From Streptomyces sp. NBC_01689 (GTDB taxonomy: Bacteria > Actinomycetota > Actinomycetes > Streptomycetales > Streptomycetaceae), in assembly GCF_036250675.1 (NCBI RefSeq), contig NZ_CP109592.1:9238001-9302000 (forward strand): DNA of 64,000 bases. Direction: 5' to 3'. The translations under genes and the position numbers were made by a program. This document shows, one piece after another, positions 51,499 to 60,280 of the stretch; the first letter of the stretch is position 1; every line of letters begins with the position of its first letter. A model generated the notes under the pieces. It was not told where the DNA came from and did not search any database. It worked only from the letters and a program-made list of their open reading frames with translations.

Positions 51499-52455
51499 CT
51501 ACTCACCCCGGGCGAAGGTGCGCCGGTACTCGCTCGGAGTGGTGCCCAGGATGCGCTGGAAATGCATCCGGAGATTCGACCCGGTACCGAGTCCGACCTC
51601 GGCCGCGATCTGCTCCACGCTCCGCTCCGAGCGCTCCAGCAGCGCACGGGCCATGTCGATCCGGGCGCGCCTGACCCACTCCATCGGCGTGTATCCCGTG
51701 TCCTCGCTGAAGCGCCGCAGGAAGGTGCGCGGTGAGACCGCCGCGTGCCGGGCGAGGATCTCCAGGGTCAGGGGCTCGCCGAGCCGGTGCAGGGCCCACT
51801 CGCGGGTCGCGGCGAACCGTTCGCCGAGCGGCTCGGGCACGCTGCGCGGTACGTACTGCGCCTGGCCGCCGCTGCGGTAGGGGGCCGCGACCAGCCGCCG
51901 GGCCGCGTGGTTCGACGCGGCCACCCCGAGGTCGCCGCGGAGGATGTGGAGGCAGAGGTCGATGCCCGACGCGGCGCCCGCCGACGTCAGCACCTCGCCC
52001 TCGTCGACGAAGAGGACGTTCTCGTCGACCCGGACGAGCGGGTGCTTCGCCGCGAGCGCGCGCGTGTAGTGCCAGTGGGTGGTCGCGCGCCTGCCGTCCA
52101 GCAGACCCGTGGCCGCGAGCGCGAAGGCACCGGTGGAGATGGCGGCCAGCCGCGCCCCTCGCTCACTGGCGGCGATCAGCGCCTCGACGACGGCCGGCGG
52201 GGGATCGTCGACGTCCGGGAACCGGTACCCGGGGAGGAAGACGATGTCGGCCCAGGCGAGCGCTTCGAGGCCGTGCGCGACGTGGTACGACAGCCCGTCT
52301 CCGCCGGTGACGAGGCCGGGTGCCGCGCCGCACACCCGAACCTCGTACGGCATGCTCGCCCGTGTCGTGAACACCTGGGCGGGGATGCCGACGTCGAGGG
52401 GTTTCGCACCACTGAGCACGAGGACGGCGACGCGGCGCAGACGAGAGGTTGGCAC
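51499..52455 (-). CDS. GlxA-type regulator (DJ-1/PfpI domain plus AraC helix-turn-helix)
   Basis: The 318-residue protein has an N-terminal class I amidotransferase-like domain (residues about 8-170; VAVLVLSGAKPLDVGIPAQV, ADIVFLPGYRFPDV) and a C-terminal AraC pair of helix-turn-helices (about 215-315; LTLEILARHAAVSPRTFLRR, ARALLERSERSVEQIAAEVG). At the usual nucleophile elbow it has AISTGAFALA, with Ser in place of the common Cys, so it is a sensor rather than an enzyme. GTG 52455 is the start. It is next to gap, which it may regulate. Confidence 0.92.
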   Translation of the reverse strand: MPTSRLRRVAVLVLSGAKPLDVGIPAQVFTTRASMPYEVRVCGAAPGLVTGGDGLSYHVAHGLEALAWADIVFLPGYRFPDVDDPPPAVVEALIAASERGARLAAISTGAFALAATGLLDGRRATTHWHYTRALAAKHPLVRVDENVLFVDEGEVLTSAGAASGIDLCLHILRGDLGVAASNHAARRLVAAPYRSGGQAQYVPRSVPEPLGERFAATREWALHRLGEPLTLEILARHAAVSPRTFLRRFSEDTGYTPMEWVRRARIDMARALLERSERSVEQIAAEVGLGTGSNLRMHFQRILGTTPSEYRRTFARGE

Positions 52456-52581
52456 GCGTGCCAGCGTACGCGGAGCACCCGGGCCGACCGGTCAGGATGT
52501 GCCTCCTGAGCTGGGCACGAGCCCGGACGGAGGAGGGCGTGGAGCGCGCCGGGCCGCCGCCTGGCGCCGGGGCGTGCGAGC

Positions 52582-53661
52582 CTACGCGAGGCGTCGGCCG
52601 GGACCCGCCGTACGCCTGTCGGAGAGGCGGGGCCGGACCGCGGAGGCCACCATGGCCGCGATCACCGCCACCCACACGACGCCGGCGATCCAGATCTCCC
52701 AGCGGCCCAGCGTGGTCAGCCAGGAGGCGCCGGTCGCGCGCCCCAGTTCGTGGGTGGTGACCGCGTACATGCCGATCGGGAAGACCAGGTTCCACCAGCC
52801 GAGCTCGTAGCGGAACGGGACTTTTCGCAGGACGTGCCGCCAGAAGCCCAGGCCCAGCAGGAGGGGGATCAGCCAGGTGGAGAACGACCAGAGGACGACG
52901 GACGCACCGGCGACGGCCGACCGGGACAGCAACAGGGTCTCGGTGGGCAGTTGGAGGAGACGCGTCCCGGCGAGCACGCTGATCGCCGCCGCACCCATGC
53001 AGATCCATGAGGACGTCATGAGCTCGCCCGGCCGCACCGGCCGCGCGAGCAGTCTGGCCAGGACGATCGCCGCGGTCAGCACGTACTGCATCAGCCCGAT
53101 GCCCCAGCAGACCAGGGCGAGTACCTGCAAGGGCTGGCTCGACGTCAGGCGGGCCAGACCGGCCGCCGCGACCGCCACCGACTGGGACCCGACCGCCCAC
53201 AGGAACCAGGTGCCGTTGACCTGGTCGAACGACGCGTCGCGCCGGGTGCTGGCGACCAGGCCGAGGGGGATCCCGTAGCCCAGCAGCACCCACGCCACGG
53301 CCCCGAAGGCCAGGAACGCCCCGGCCGCCACGGTGTCGCCGCCCGTCACCAGCCGGGCGGCGATCACGTCCGACGCGATGCTGATGGTCAGGAAGGCGAA
53401 GGCGCGTGGCGCGACGAGGTCCGCGACGAAGCGCCGCGGCCATCGCACCAGCCGCCACACGTAGGCGGGCAACAGCACCGCACACCCCACCAGACCCACC
53501 ACCAACAGCACGAGGGAGGCGGTGTGGGCGCCGTTGATGTAGAGGGCGGTGGACACGATGCCGGTCCCCATGACGAACGCGAACGCTCCCGCGTTGAGGT
53601 TCTCGACCTTGGCGGCGACGGCCGCCCTGGATCCGGGCGGCGGGGTCGGTGCATCGGCCAT
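52582..53661 (-). CDS. TDT-family transporter (SLAC1/TehA-like)
   Basis: The 359-residue protein has ten membrane helices and the family pattern: ENLNAGAFAFVMGTGIVSTA in helix 1, VNGTWFLWAVGSQSVAVAAA near the middle and LGWWNLVFPIGMYAVTTHEL in helix 9. The family includes tellurite resistance protein TehA, C4-dicarboxylate carriers and anion channels; the phenylalanine gate of SLAC1 channels cannot be placed without alignment. ATG 53661 follows GAAAGG. It appears monocistronic. Confidence 0.88.
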   Translation of the reverse strand: MADAPTPPPGSRAAVAAKVENLNAGAFAFVMGTGIVSTALYINGAHTASLVLLVVGLVGCAVLLPAYVWRLVRWPRRFVADLVAPRAFAFLTISIASDVIAARLVTGGDTVAAGAFLAFGAVAWVLLGYGIPLGLVASTRRDASFDQVNGTWFLWAVGSQSVAVAAAGLARLTSSQPLQVLALVCWGIGLMQYVLTAAIVLARLLARPVRPGELMTSSWICMGAAAISVLAGTRLLQLPTETLLLSRSAVAGASVVLWSFSTWLIPLLLGLGFWRHVLRKVPFRYELGWWNLVFPIGMYAVTTHELGRATGASWLTTLGRWEIWIAGVVWVAVIAAMVASAVRPRLSDRRTAGPGRRLA

Positions 53662-53792
53662 GTCGTACCTTTCGCGGGTGGGTGACCCGGTCCGCGGAGG
53701 GGTTCGGGTCAGCTGGGCGCAGAAACGCCTCCCTGGGGCTCGGTCCGCTCCCGGGAACGCTGATTCCGGGCGACCACGGTGACGAGCGTCCG

Positions 53793-53819
53793 CGGGTGTG
53801 CGCCGTTGCCGCACACCCG
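53793..53819. terminator. Hairpin after dxs
   Basis: CGGGTGTGCG at 53793-53802 pairs with CGCACACCCG at 53810-53819, loop 7 bases, 28 bases after the dxs stop on the minus strand. Confidence 0.7.
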
Positions 53820-53847
53820 TCCCCCCGCCGGCCCGTTATGCCCCAGT

Positions 53848-55806
53848 CTATGATTTTTTGAGGTGATCGCTCGCCTGTCCGGCGTTCTCGTCGGCTCGTG
53901 ACGCGTGCCGCGGGGGCGCGGGATCCGGTCCCGGGGAACCGAGGGGCACCGCGGCGACCAGGGCGTCCGCGACGGCCCGCGCGGTCAGGCCCGCTTCGGC
54001 GAGGACCTCGGCGCGGGTTCCCTGGCCGGGGAACCCGTCGGTCACCCCGAAGGTGCGCAGGGGGACCTGGAGGTCGGCCTCATGCAGGGCCTGGGCCACC
54101 GCGCCCCCGACGCCGCCGGTCCGCAGACCGTCCTCGACCGTGGCGACCAGCAGGTGATCGGCGGCCAGCCCGAGCAGCTCGTCCGGCAGCGGTTTCACCC
54201 ACCGGGGGTCCACCACGGTGACCTCCACCCCCTGCCGGGCGCAGAGTTCCGCGGCTTCCAGGGCGGTCCGTGCCATGGTGCCCACCGCGATCAGCAGGAC
54301 GCCGGCGCCGCGCGCCTCGCGCAGCACGTCGACCCCACCGACGCGGCGGACCGCGGGGAGCGCCGGAGGGACGGCCCCTCGCGGGTACCGCAGAACCGTC
54401 GGCGCGTCATCGGTCGCCACGGCTTGGGCCAACTCCTCCTGGAGCGTGGGGACATCGCGGGGAGCCGCGATGCGCAGACCGGGAACCGCCTGGAGCAGCG
54501 CCAGATCCCACAACCCGTTGTGGCTCGCGCCGTCGTCGCCGGTCACCCCCGACCGGTCGAGGACGAGCGTGACCCCGAGCCGGTGCAGCGCCAGGTCCAT
54601 GAACACCTGGTCGAGGGCGCGGTTGAGGAAGGTGCCGTAGACGGCGACCACCGGATGCAGCCCGGACATGGCGAGGCCCGCCGCCGACGCGACCGCGTGC
54701 TGCTCCGCGATCCCGACGTCGAAGAACCGCTCCGGATACCGGGTGGCGAAATCGCTCAGACCGACCGATCCGGGCATGGCCGCGGTGATCGCCACGATCT
54801 CCCGCCGCTGTGCCGCCAGTGACACCAGTTCCCGGCCGAACGCCGCCGACCAGCTCGGTCCACCGGGCCGGAGCGGGCGGCCGGTCCGCGGGTCGATGGC
54901 GCCCACGCCGTGCAGGTGGTCCTCCTCGTCCTGCTCGGCGGGCGCGTATCCCAGCCCCTTGCGGGTGATGCAGTGGACGATGACCGGTGCGCCATGGTCC
55001 TTGGCGTGCTCCAGGGCGGCTTCGAGCGCCGGGATGTCGTGGCCGTCGACGGGGCCCAGGTATTTCAGCCCCAGATCGGAGAAGAGCGGCCGCGGCACCA
55101 AGGCGTCCTTGAGGCCTTCCTTGGCCGCGTGCAGGGTGCGGTAGACGGCCCTCCCCGGCGTGCCGGCGCCGTCCAGGGTCTGTTTGCCCCAGCCGAGCAG
55201 CCGCTCGTAACCGGCGTGGGTGCGCAGGGCCGACAGGTGCTGGGCGAGCCCGCCGACGGTCGGCGCGTAGGAGCGCCCGTTGTCGTTGACGACGATCACC
55301 ACGGGCCGTTCGGGCGCGGCCGCGATGTTGTTCAGCGCCTCCCAGGCCAGCCCACCGGTGAGCGCCCCGTCACCGACGACGGCGACGATGTGCCGGTCCG
55401 TCTCCCCCGAGAGCGCCCGGGCCTTGGCCATGCCGTCGGCGTACGACAGGGACACCGAAGCGTGCGAGTGCTCGATGTGGTCGTGCGCGGACTCCTCCCG
55501 GCTCGGGTATCCGGACAGTCCCCCGCGTCGGCGCAGGCCGGGGAACCGGTCGGCCCGCCCGGTGACGATCTTGTGGACGTACGCCTGGTGGCCGACGTCC
55601 CAGAGGAGTGTGTCGCGCGGGGAGTCGAAGACCCGGTGCAGGGCCAGCGTGAGTTCCACCGCGCCGAGGTTGGGCCCCAAGTGGCCCCCGGTCACCGCCA
55701 CATGGCGGATCAGGAACTCCCTGATCTCCCCGGCGAGCCGGGTCAGCTGCGACGGGCTCAGACTCCGCAGGTCCGAGGGCCGGCCGATGCGTTCCAGCAG
55801 CGTCAT
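53848..55806 (-). CDS. dxs: 1-Deoxy-D-xylulose-5-phosphate synthase
   Basis: The 652-residue thiamine diphosphate enzyme condenses pyruvate and glyceraldehyde 3-phosphate in the first step of the MEP isoprenoid pathway. Features are [18 protein letters not shown] (ThDP-binding His), the [16 protein letters not shown] cofactor motif (GDG-N), the [17 protein letters not shown] block and the catalytic Glu in [17 protein letters not shown]. Length is normal. ATG 55806 follows AAGGAGG by 8 bases. No other MEP or terpene gene is adjacent, so this is likely a second dxs that boosts precursor supply. It is monocistronic with a terminator. Confidence 0.95.
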   Translation of the reverse strand: MTLLERIGRPSDLRSLSPSQLTRLAGEIREFLIRHVAVTGGHLGPNLGAVELTLALHRVFDSPRDTLLWDVGHQAYVHKIVTGRADRFPGLRRRGGLSGYPSREESAHDHIEHSHASVSLSYADGMAKARALSGETDRHIVAVVGDGALTGGLAWEALNNIAAAPERPVVIVVNDNGRSYAPTVGGLAQHLSALRTHAGYERLLGWGKQTLDGAGTPGRAVYRTLHAAKEGLKDALVPRPLFSDLGLKYLGPVDGHDIPALEAALEHAKDHGAPVIVHCITRKGLGYAPAEQDEEDHLHGVGAIDPRTGRPLRPGGPSWSAAFGRELVSLAAQRREIVAITAAMPGSVGLSDFATRYPERFFDVGIAEQHAVASAAGLAMSGLHPVVAVYGTFLNRALDQVFMDLALHRLGVTLVLDRSGVTGDDGASHNGLWDLALLQAVPGLRIAAPRDVPTLQEELAQAVATDDAPTVLRYPRGAVPPALPAVRRVGGVDVLREARGAGVLLIAVGTMARTALEAAELCARQGVEVTVVDPRWVKPLPDELLGLAADHLLVATVEDGLRTGGVGGAVAQALHEADLQVPLRTFGVTDGFPGQGTRAEVLAEAGLTARAVADALVAAVPLGSPGPDPAPPRHASRADENAGQASDHLKKS

Positions 55807-56527
55807 GCCACTGATCCTCCTTGTCGCTGAACCACTGGGCTGTGCGGGCGGGACCGAGGGGCTCCGGCCCCGGGATGACGGTGAAGGGCGGCGGACCGTC
55901 CGGGACCGGCGCGGAGGCCGTCCCGCTCCCGACCGTGCACGCCGCATCCCAACTCCTCACCTGAGCAACGGGGTTCGGGAAGCAGGTGCCGCCCTCGGAC
56001 GCGGTGCCGTCGAACGCGTAGGCCTCGGACGGGGCGCTGTCGAACGCCGCACGTCGGGTGGCGGCTGCCGAGAGGGGGAGACCGGTGGTGCCGACCGGTG
56101 ACTGATCGCGCCGTCACTGCGTCGAACGCCCCCTGCCCTCTGTCGTCTGTCCTGGGTCCGGCCTTCCGGTGCCCGACCTGTCGGCCCCGCCCCTCACGCT
56201 CCCTCTCTGACCGGCGTGACCGGGGCCTCCGCGTCCGTCATGGCGGGCGGTCCGTGCGTCCGAGTCACACTCGGTGACGAACGCTACGACGTCGGAAGAG
56301 CCGGGGCAGGTGGGCGGACGTGCCACAACTGCCTCACATCAGGACCTCTGACCGGCCGGCCGATGTCGGCGCGCAGGGCTCCCGGCCGACACCGGGCCCG
56401 GACGCGTCGCGGTGTCCTGAACCGAGGGTGTCGTGTCCTCCCGGTGCGCGACCGCCGCCGCGCCGACGGTGGTTCTCCCTCATGGGCCGCGGGTTCGTGG
56501 CCCGAGAGTCGAGCTCCGGGAACGAAC
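55807..56527. other. Long intergenic region with a 30-base tandem repeat
   Basis: About 720 bases between dxs (-) and marR (+) without a supported gene. A minus-strand frame from 55960 reads somewhat protein-like ([20 protein letters not shown]) before running into dxs in another frame; I do not call it. The region should contain both promoters. Confidence 0.45.
55993..56047. repeat. Two 25-base copies with 30-base period
   Basis: CCTCGGACGCGGTGCCGTCG at 55993-56012 plus AACGC recurs at 56023-56047 with three substitutions. The copies lie about 190-240 bases upstream of dxs. Confidence 0.75.
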
Positions 56528-56950
56528 ATGACCGACAGCACCTCCTCCGGCCTCCCCCAGGGACAGGCGCCAGGCATCCTCTGGACCCTGGGCCGTCTCC
56601 ACGGGGAGCTGCGGCTACGGCACGGACTGTCGCTCCACGGCTATCTCATCCTCGGCGTCCTCGCCGGGACCGCGAGCGGGTCCGCGACGGTCGCCGAGCT
56701 GACCGCCTTCCTGGGCGAGTCCGGGGACCGGATGTCCTACCTGCTGAAAGGCGTGCAGGCGTCCGGTCTGATCGAGCGCGGCCGACGCGAGCGCGACCGG
56801 CGGACCGTGCAGGTCACGCTGACCGGCACGGGACGTGACCTGTACGCCGAGGCGGAGAGCACCGCGCGGAGCATCGTGGGACGGCACCTCCCGGCGAGCG
56901 CGATCACCGCCGTCGCCCCCTGCGCCGCTCCGGCGTCCCCCACCTCCTGA
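56528..56950 (+). CDS. MarR-family transcriptional regulator
   Basis: The 140-residue protein has a winged helix with LHGYLILGVLAGTASGSATV, ELTAFLGESGDRMSYLLKGV (recognition helix) and the wing GLIERGRRERDRRTVQVTLT, near residues 35-105. ATG 56528 follows GGGAA by 5 bases and starts the conserved helix region; upstream frame is not conserved. The gene after it is lexA, 350 bases away, so it looks monocistronic. Its target and ligand are unknown. Confidence 0.85.
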   Translation: MTDSTSSGLPQGQAPGILWTLGRLHGELRLRHGLSLHGYLILGVLAGTASGSATVAELTAFLGESGDRMSYLLKGVQASGLIERGRRERDRRTVQVTLTGTGRDLYAEAESTARSIVGRHLPASAITAVAPCAAPASPTS

Positions 56951-57300
56951 CCAGCGGGATCGGCCGGCCGGACCTTGATCGGACCTGCCTGCACGCGGAG
57001 GAGGCGTCCGGGTCCGGGCAGCCACATGGTTCCGCCGGGTTCCGGGTGCCGTGTGCTGCGTGGCGCCCGCCTCTCGCGGCTCATCGGTCCCCGGCCCTCG
57101 GCTTCCGGTGCCTGGTGCTCAGCTCCGGTCACCGGCACCCGGTCACCGGTGCCGGTCGGCCCGGACACGGCCCGCCCGGACCGGTCCGTGGGGCGATCCG
57201 CCGCCGGTCCGCGGGACCACAGGCGGCACCGGTGTTCCGTATGCTCCGGATGGCGGGTTAAGGTCTCGTTCTGCGAAGATCTTGTACGGAGGTACCCGGG
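56951..57300. other. Region upstream of lexA
   Basis: No gene is seen. It is rich in short CCGG-type inverted repeats, for instance CCGGCACC at 57132-57139 and GGTGCCGG at 57149-57156. I did not find an actinobacterial SOS box (CGAAC-N4-GTTCG) before lexA. The bases 57255-57290 are AT-richer and probably hold its promoter, with GGAGG 7 bases from the start. Confidence 0.4.
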
Positions 57301-57972
57301 ATGGAGAACAGCGCGCCCGCACGCCGAGGCCGTCCGCCGGGCACCCGGAACACCGGGGGAGAGCTGACGAGCCGCCAGTCGGCCATCGTCGGCTACATCA
57401 CCGAGACGGTGGACCGCCAGGGGTACCCGCCCTCGATGCGGGAGATCGGCGAGGCCGTCAACCTCTCCAGCACCTCTTCGGTCGCCCATCAGCTGATGGC
57501 GCTGGAGCGCAAGGGCGTCCTCTACCGCGACCCGCACCGCCCCCGCGCCTATCGCGTACGCCCCTCGTGGGCGCCCGACCTGGGCAGCCTGAGCCAGGCG
57601 CCGGTCGAGGTACCCCTCGTAGGGCGGATCGCGGCCGGTGCGCCCCTGCTCGCCGAGGAGATGGTCGAGGACGTCTACTCGCTGCCCCGCCAGATCGTGG
57701 GCGACGGCGAGCTGTTCGCCCTGACGGTCTCGGGTGACTCCATGATCGACGCGGCGATCTGCGACGGTGACATCGTGACCGTGCGCCGCCAGGACAGCGC
57801 CGACTCCGGAGACATCGTCGCCGCGCTCCTGGAGGACGAGGCCACCATCAAGGTGCTCCTCCGCAAGGACGGCCGTGTGTGGCTGATGCCCCGCAACCCG
57901 GCGTACGAGCCCATCCCGGGCGACGACGCGCAGATCCTCGGCAAGGTCGTCGGCGTCCTGCGCCTGCTCTGA
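57301..57972 (+). CDS. lexA: LexA-type repressor
   Basis: The 223-residue protein has an N-terminal winged helix ([40 protein letters not shown]) and a C-terminal S24 autoprotease domain. The cleavage site Ala112-Gly113 (RIAAGAPL), Ser147 (SGDSM) and Lys184 (ATIKVLL) are all present, so it should be cleaved on RecA activation. The usual actinobacterial lexA has an SOS box and is next to nrdR; here neither is visible. It may be a second LexA paralog. ATG 57301 follows GGAGG. Confidence 0.92.
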   Translation: MENSAPARRGRPPGTRNTGGELTSRQSAIVGYITETVDRQGYPPSMREIGEAVNLSSTSSVAHQLMALERKGVLYRDPHRPRAYRVRPSWAPDLGSLSQAPVEVPLVGRIAAGAPLLAEEMVEDVYSLPRQIVGDGELFALTVSGDSMIDAAICDGDIVTVRRQDSADSGDIVAALLEDEATIKVLLRKDGRVWLMPRNPAYEPIPGDDAQILGKVVGVLRLL

Positions 57973-58129
57973 ACAAATCGCGCGCCGGCTCCGGGCGATC
58001 GGGTCTCCGCGGCCGACGACCCCGCACACGGACCCGTATCCGTATCCACATCGGTACCCGTTCCCGCGCGCGGGTGTCGACTGCGGTCAGCGGGGGACGG
58101 CCGGGCGGTGCGGCACATGTCGCGCGGGT

Positions 58130-58507
58130 TCAGATGCGCTCGACGTAGGGGGCCCGCCACGCCGGGGCGGGGGCCACACCCAGTTCGCTCCAGTATTCAC
58201 GGCCGCTGGTGATCAGACCGTCGTGCACGGTCCAGAACGACACGACCCGGTGGACGCCCATCGTGACGTGCGGGACCTCGACCTCGGAGACGACCTCGGT
58301 GCCGGACGGCACGACGCGGAGGACGTTGACCGACCATCCCTCGGGGTACTCCGCGTTGATGCGGACGTAGTTCTCCCGGCCGAGGATGCGTTCCCCGCTG
58401 ACCGGCCACTCCACGACCACGTCGTCCGCGAGCAGTTCCCCGACGCCCGTCCAGTCACGGTCCTGCATGCGGTCCCAGAGCAGTCGCACCGTCTTCGAAG
58501 GTTCCAT
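58130..58507 (-). CDS. SnoaL-like / NTF2-fold protein
   Basis: The 125-residue protein has the cone-shaped NTF2 pattern: an N-terminal helix (TVRLLWDRMQDRDWTGVGEL), LADDVVVEWPVSGERILGRE with Asp and Trp typical of the pocket, and beta strands ending HRVVSFWTVHDGLITSGREYW. Members are isomerases, hydrolases or ligand-binding proteins; the function here is unknown. ATG 58507 follows AGGA; an upstream GTG at 58522 adds five residues. It lies downstream of the AraC gene by 69 bases on the same strand. Confidence 0.85.
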   Translation of the reverse strand: MEPSKTVRLLWDRMQDRDWTGVGELLADDVVVEWPVSGERILGRENYVRINAEYPEGWSVNVLRVVPSGTEVVSEVEVPHVTMGVHRVVSFWTVHDGLITSGREYWSELGVAPAPAWRAPYVERI

Positions 58508-58576
58508 GACCACATCCTGCACCGCGCCGGCGACGCCGACCCGCTTTCTCGCGCAGGAGCGTGTGCCGGACAGCCC

Positions 58577-59503
58577 TCAGCTGCCGGTGCCCCGCGGGTG
58601 GCCGCCCCGCCCGTGGGTCCTCGACGCGCTGCGGAAGGCCGTCGGGGTCTCGCCGGACAGTTTGCGGAAGAACTTGGTGAAGACCGTCGCCTCCGGGAAG
58701 CCGACCCGTTCGGCGATCACGCCCGCGGACAGGTCGGTGTGGGCCAGCAGGCGCCTGGCCTCCAGCAGGACCCGGTTGTCGATGAAGCGTTTGGCCCCGC
58801 ACCCGGCCGCGTCACGGGTGGCCCTGGTCAGGGTACGGACGCTGTAGCCGAGCTCCCTGGCGTAGTCCTCCACGCGATGACTCTGGGCGTAACCGCGTTC
58901 CACGGCCTGCTGGAATCGGCGGAACGCCTCGGTGGCCGTCGCGTGGACCATGTCCTCGTGCGTGGCGCGTTGCTGGTGGGCGAGGCGCAGGACGAGGGCC
59001 GCCAGCAGATGGCGCAGCACCTCGACATGCGCGTCCAACGGCAGTCCGCCCAGCCCGTGGTACTCACCGTCCAGCAGGTCGAGGGTGCTCCGCAGCGCGT
59101 CACCCGCGGCTCCTGACGGAGTCAGCGGCCGGTAGGGGAAATGCTGGTCGAGACGGGCGACCTCGGCGGTGGCGGTGTCGAGGAAACCGGGCTGGAAGAG
59201 CACCACGGTTCCCTCCGCCGAGCCGAGATCGGAGCGGAACTGGTGGATCTGCCCGGGGCGTGCCCACAGCCAGTCGCCCTCGGCCACCTCGTGATCGGTG
59301 AAGTCCAGCGAGCAGCGCAGGCTGCCGGTGTGCACGGTGATGAGTTCGTGGAACGCGACCCGCACCGGGGAGTAGGGATCGACGCCGTGGCCGCGAGCCC
59401 GCTCGGTCAGGTCGGCGAAACCGAGGACCTCGACCCCCGGAGGAGCCCCGGCGGTGGAGCGGTAGGGGACCTCAGTGACATCCGCGTGTCCGTTTTTATC
59501 CAT
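58577..59503 (-). CDS. AraC-family regulator divergent from vdcBCD
   Basis: The 308-residue protein has an N-terminal cupin-like sensor (about 30-110; VRVAFHELITVHTGSLRCSL, DWLWARPGQIHQF) and a C-terminal AraC DNA-binding domain (about 200-300; VEDYARELGYSVRTLTRATR, LLAHTDLSAGVIAERVGFPE). It is divergent from the vdcBCD operon, and the shared 148-base gap contains a three-copy site with 22-base spacing, as expected for AraC-type binding. It is the likely activator of vdcBCD with a vanillate- or 4-hydroxybenzoate-type ligand; the ligand is inferred. Confidence 0.92.
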   Translation of the reverse strand: MDKNGHADVTEVPYRSTAGAPPGVEVLGFADLTERARGHGVDPYSPVRVAFHELITVHTGSLRCSLDFTDHEVAEGDWLWARPGQIHQFRSDLGSAEGTVVLFQPGFLDTATAEVARLDQHFPYRPLTPSGAAGDALRSTLDLLDGEYHGLGGLPLDAHVEVLRHLLAALVLRLAHQQRATHEDMVHATATEAFRRFQQAVERGYAQSHRVEDYARELGYSVRTLTRATRDAAGCGAKRFIDNRVLLEARRLLAHTDLSAGVIAERVGFPEATVFTKFFRKLSGETPTAFRSASRTHGRGGHPRGTGS

Positions 59504-59565
59504 GGTCTGTCTTCATCGTACGGCTTTGACCAGGGAGGTCGAGCCTAGTGTGAAACGCGGGAGCG

Positions 59566-59632
59566 GAGTGGTGACCGAGGTGGTTCGTCCTCTCGGTCAC
59601 CACTCACATCTCCTTCGGTCACCACTCACATC
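59566..59632. promoter_or_regulatory. Three-copy operator of the araC-vdcBCD region
   Basis: CGGTCACCACTCACATC occurs at 59594-59610 and 59616-59632, a perfect 17-base direct repeat with 22-base period (two helical turns). GAGTGGTGACCGAG at 59566-59579 is the inverted copy and pairs perfectly with CTCGGTCACCACTC at 59592-59605. The last copy ends 19 bases before the vdcB start and overlaps its ribosome-site region. Confidence 0.85.
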
Positions 59633-59651
59633 AACCGAGGAGCTGAGCCGT

Positions 59652-60248
59652 GTGCGACTGATCGTGGGGATGACGGGGGCGACCGGCGCGGTGCTCGGCG
59701 TCCGGCTGCTGGAGAATCTCAGCCGCCTGCGCGAGGTGGAGACCCATCTGGTGCTCAGCCGATGGGCGCGCACCACCATCGAGCTGGAGACCGGACTCTC
59801 CACCCGTGACCTCGGTGCCCTCGCGGACGAGGTGCACGCCCCCGAGGACCAGGGCGCCAAGATCTCCTCCGGATCGTTCCGGACGGACGGGATGGTGATC
59901 GTCCCCTGCTCGATGAAGACACTCGCCGGGATCCGCGCCGGCTACGCGGACGGTCTGATCGGCCGGGCCGCGGACGTGGTGCTGAAGGAGCGGCGCACGC
60001 TGGTGCTCGTACCGCGGGAGACGCCGCTGAGCGAGGTCCATCTGGAGAACATGCTCGCGCTGTCGCGCATGGGCGTACGAATGGTGCCTCCCATGCCCGC
60101 CTTCTACAACCACCCGGCGTCCGTCGACGACATCGTCGACCACATCACCGCCCGGATCCTCGACCAGTTCGACCTTCCCGCGCCTGCCGCCAGGCGCTGG
60201 GAGGGCATGCGCGCCGCCCGCACCGAAACGCTGGGGTCAGCGTTCTGA
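59652..60248 (+). CDS. vdcB: UbiX-type flavin prenyltransferase of the vdc system
   Basis: The 198-residue enzyme makes prenylated FMN, the cofactor of UbiD decarboxylases. It has the N-terminal IVGMTGATGAVLGVRLLENL (FMN phosphate loop), SGSFRTDGMVIVPCSMKTLAG and LVLVPRETPLSEVHLENMLA, which hold the conserved Ser and Arg residues, and VPPMPAFYNHPASVDDIVDH near the end. GTG 59652 follows GAGGAG by 10 bases; upstream in-frame codons are part of the operator. It is the first gene of vdcBCD, followed by vdcC after 32 bases. Confidence 0.95.
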   Translation: MRLIVGMTGATGAVLGVRLLENLSRLREVETHLVLSRWARTTIELETGLSTRDLGALADEVHAPEDQGAKISSGSFRTDGMVIVPCSMKTLAGIRAGYADGLIGRAADVVLKERRTLVLVPRETPLSEVHLENMLALSRMGVRMVPPMPAFYNHPASVDDIVDHITARILDQFDLPAPAARRWEGMRAARTETLGSAF

Positions 60249-60280
60249 CACCCCGTCACGACCTCCACCGAAGGACTCAC

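Noticed and set aside
55370..55960. A 196-codon minus-strand frame starting upstream of dxs
   Set aside because: Most of it overlaps dxs in another frame. The first 40 residues look protein-like but have no recognised homolog and no convincing end.
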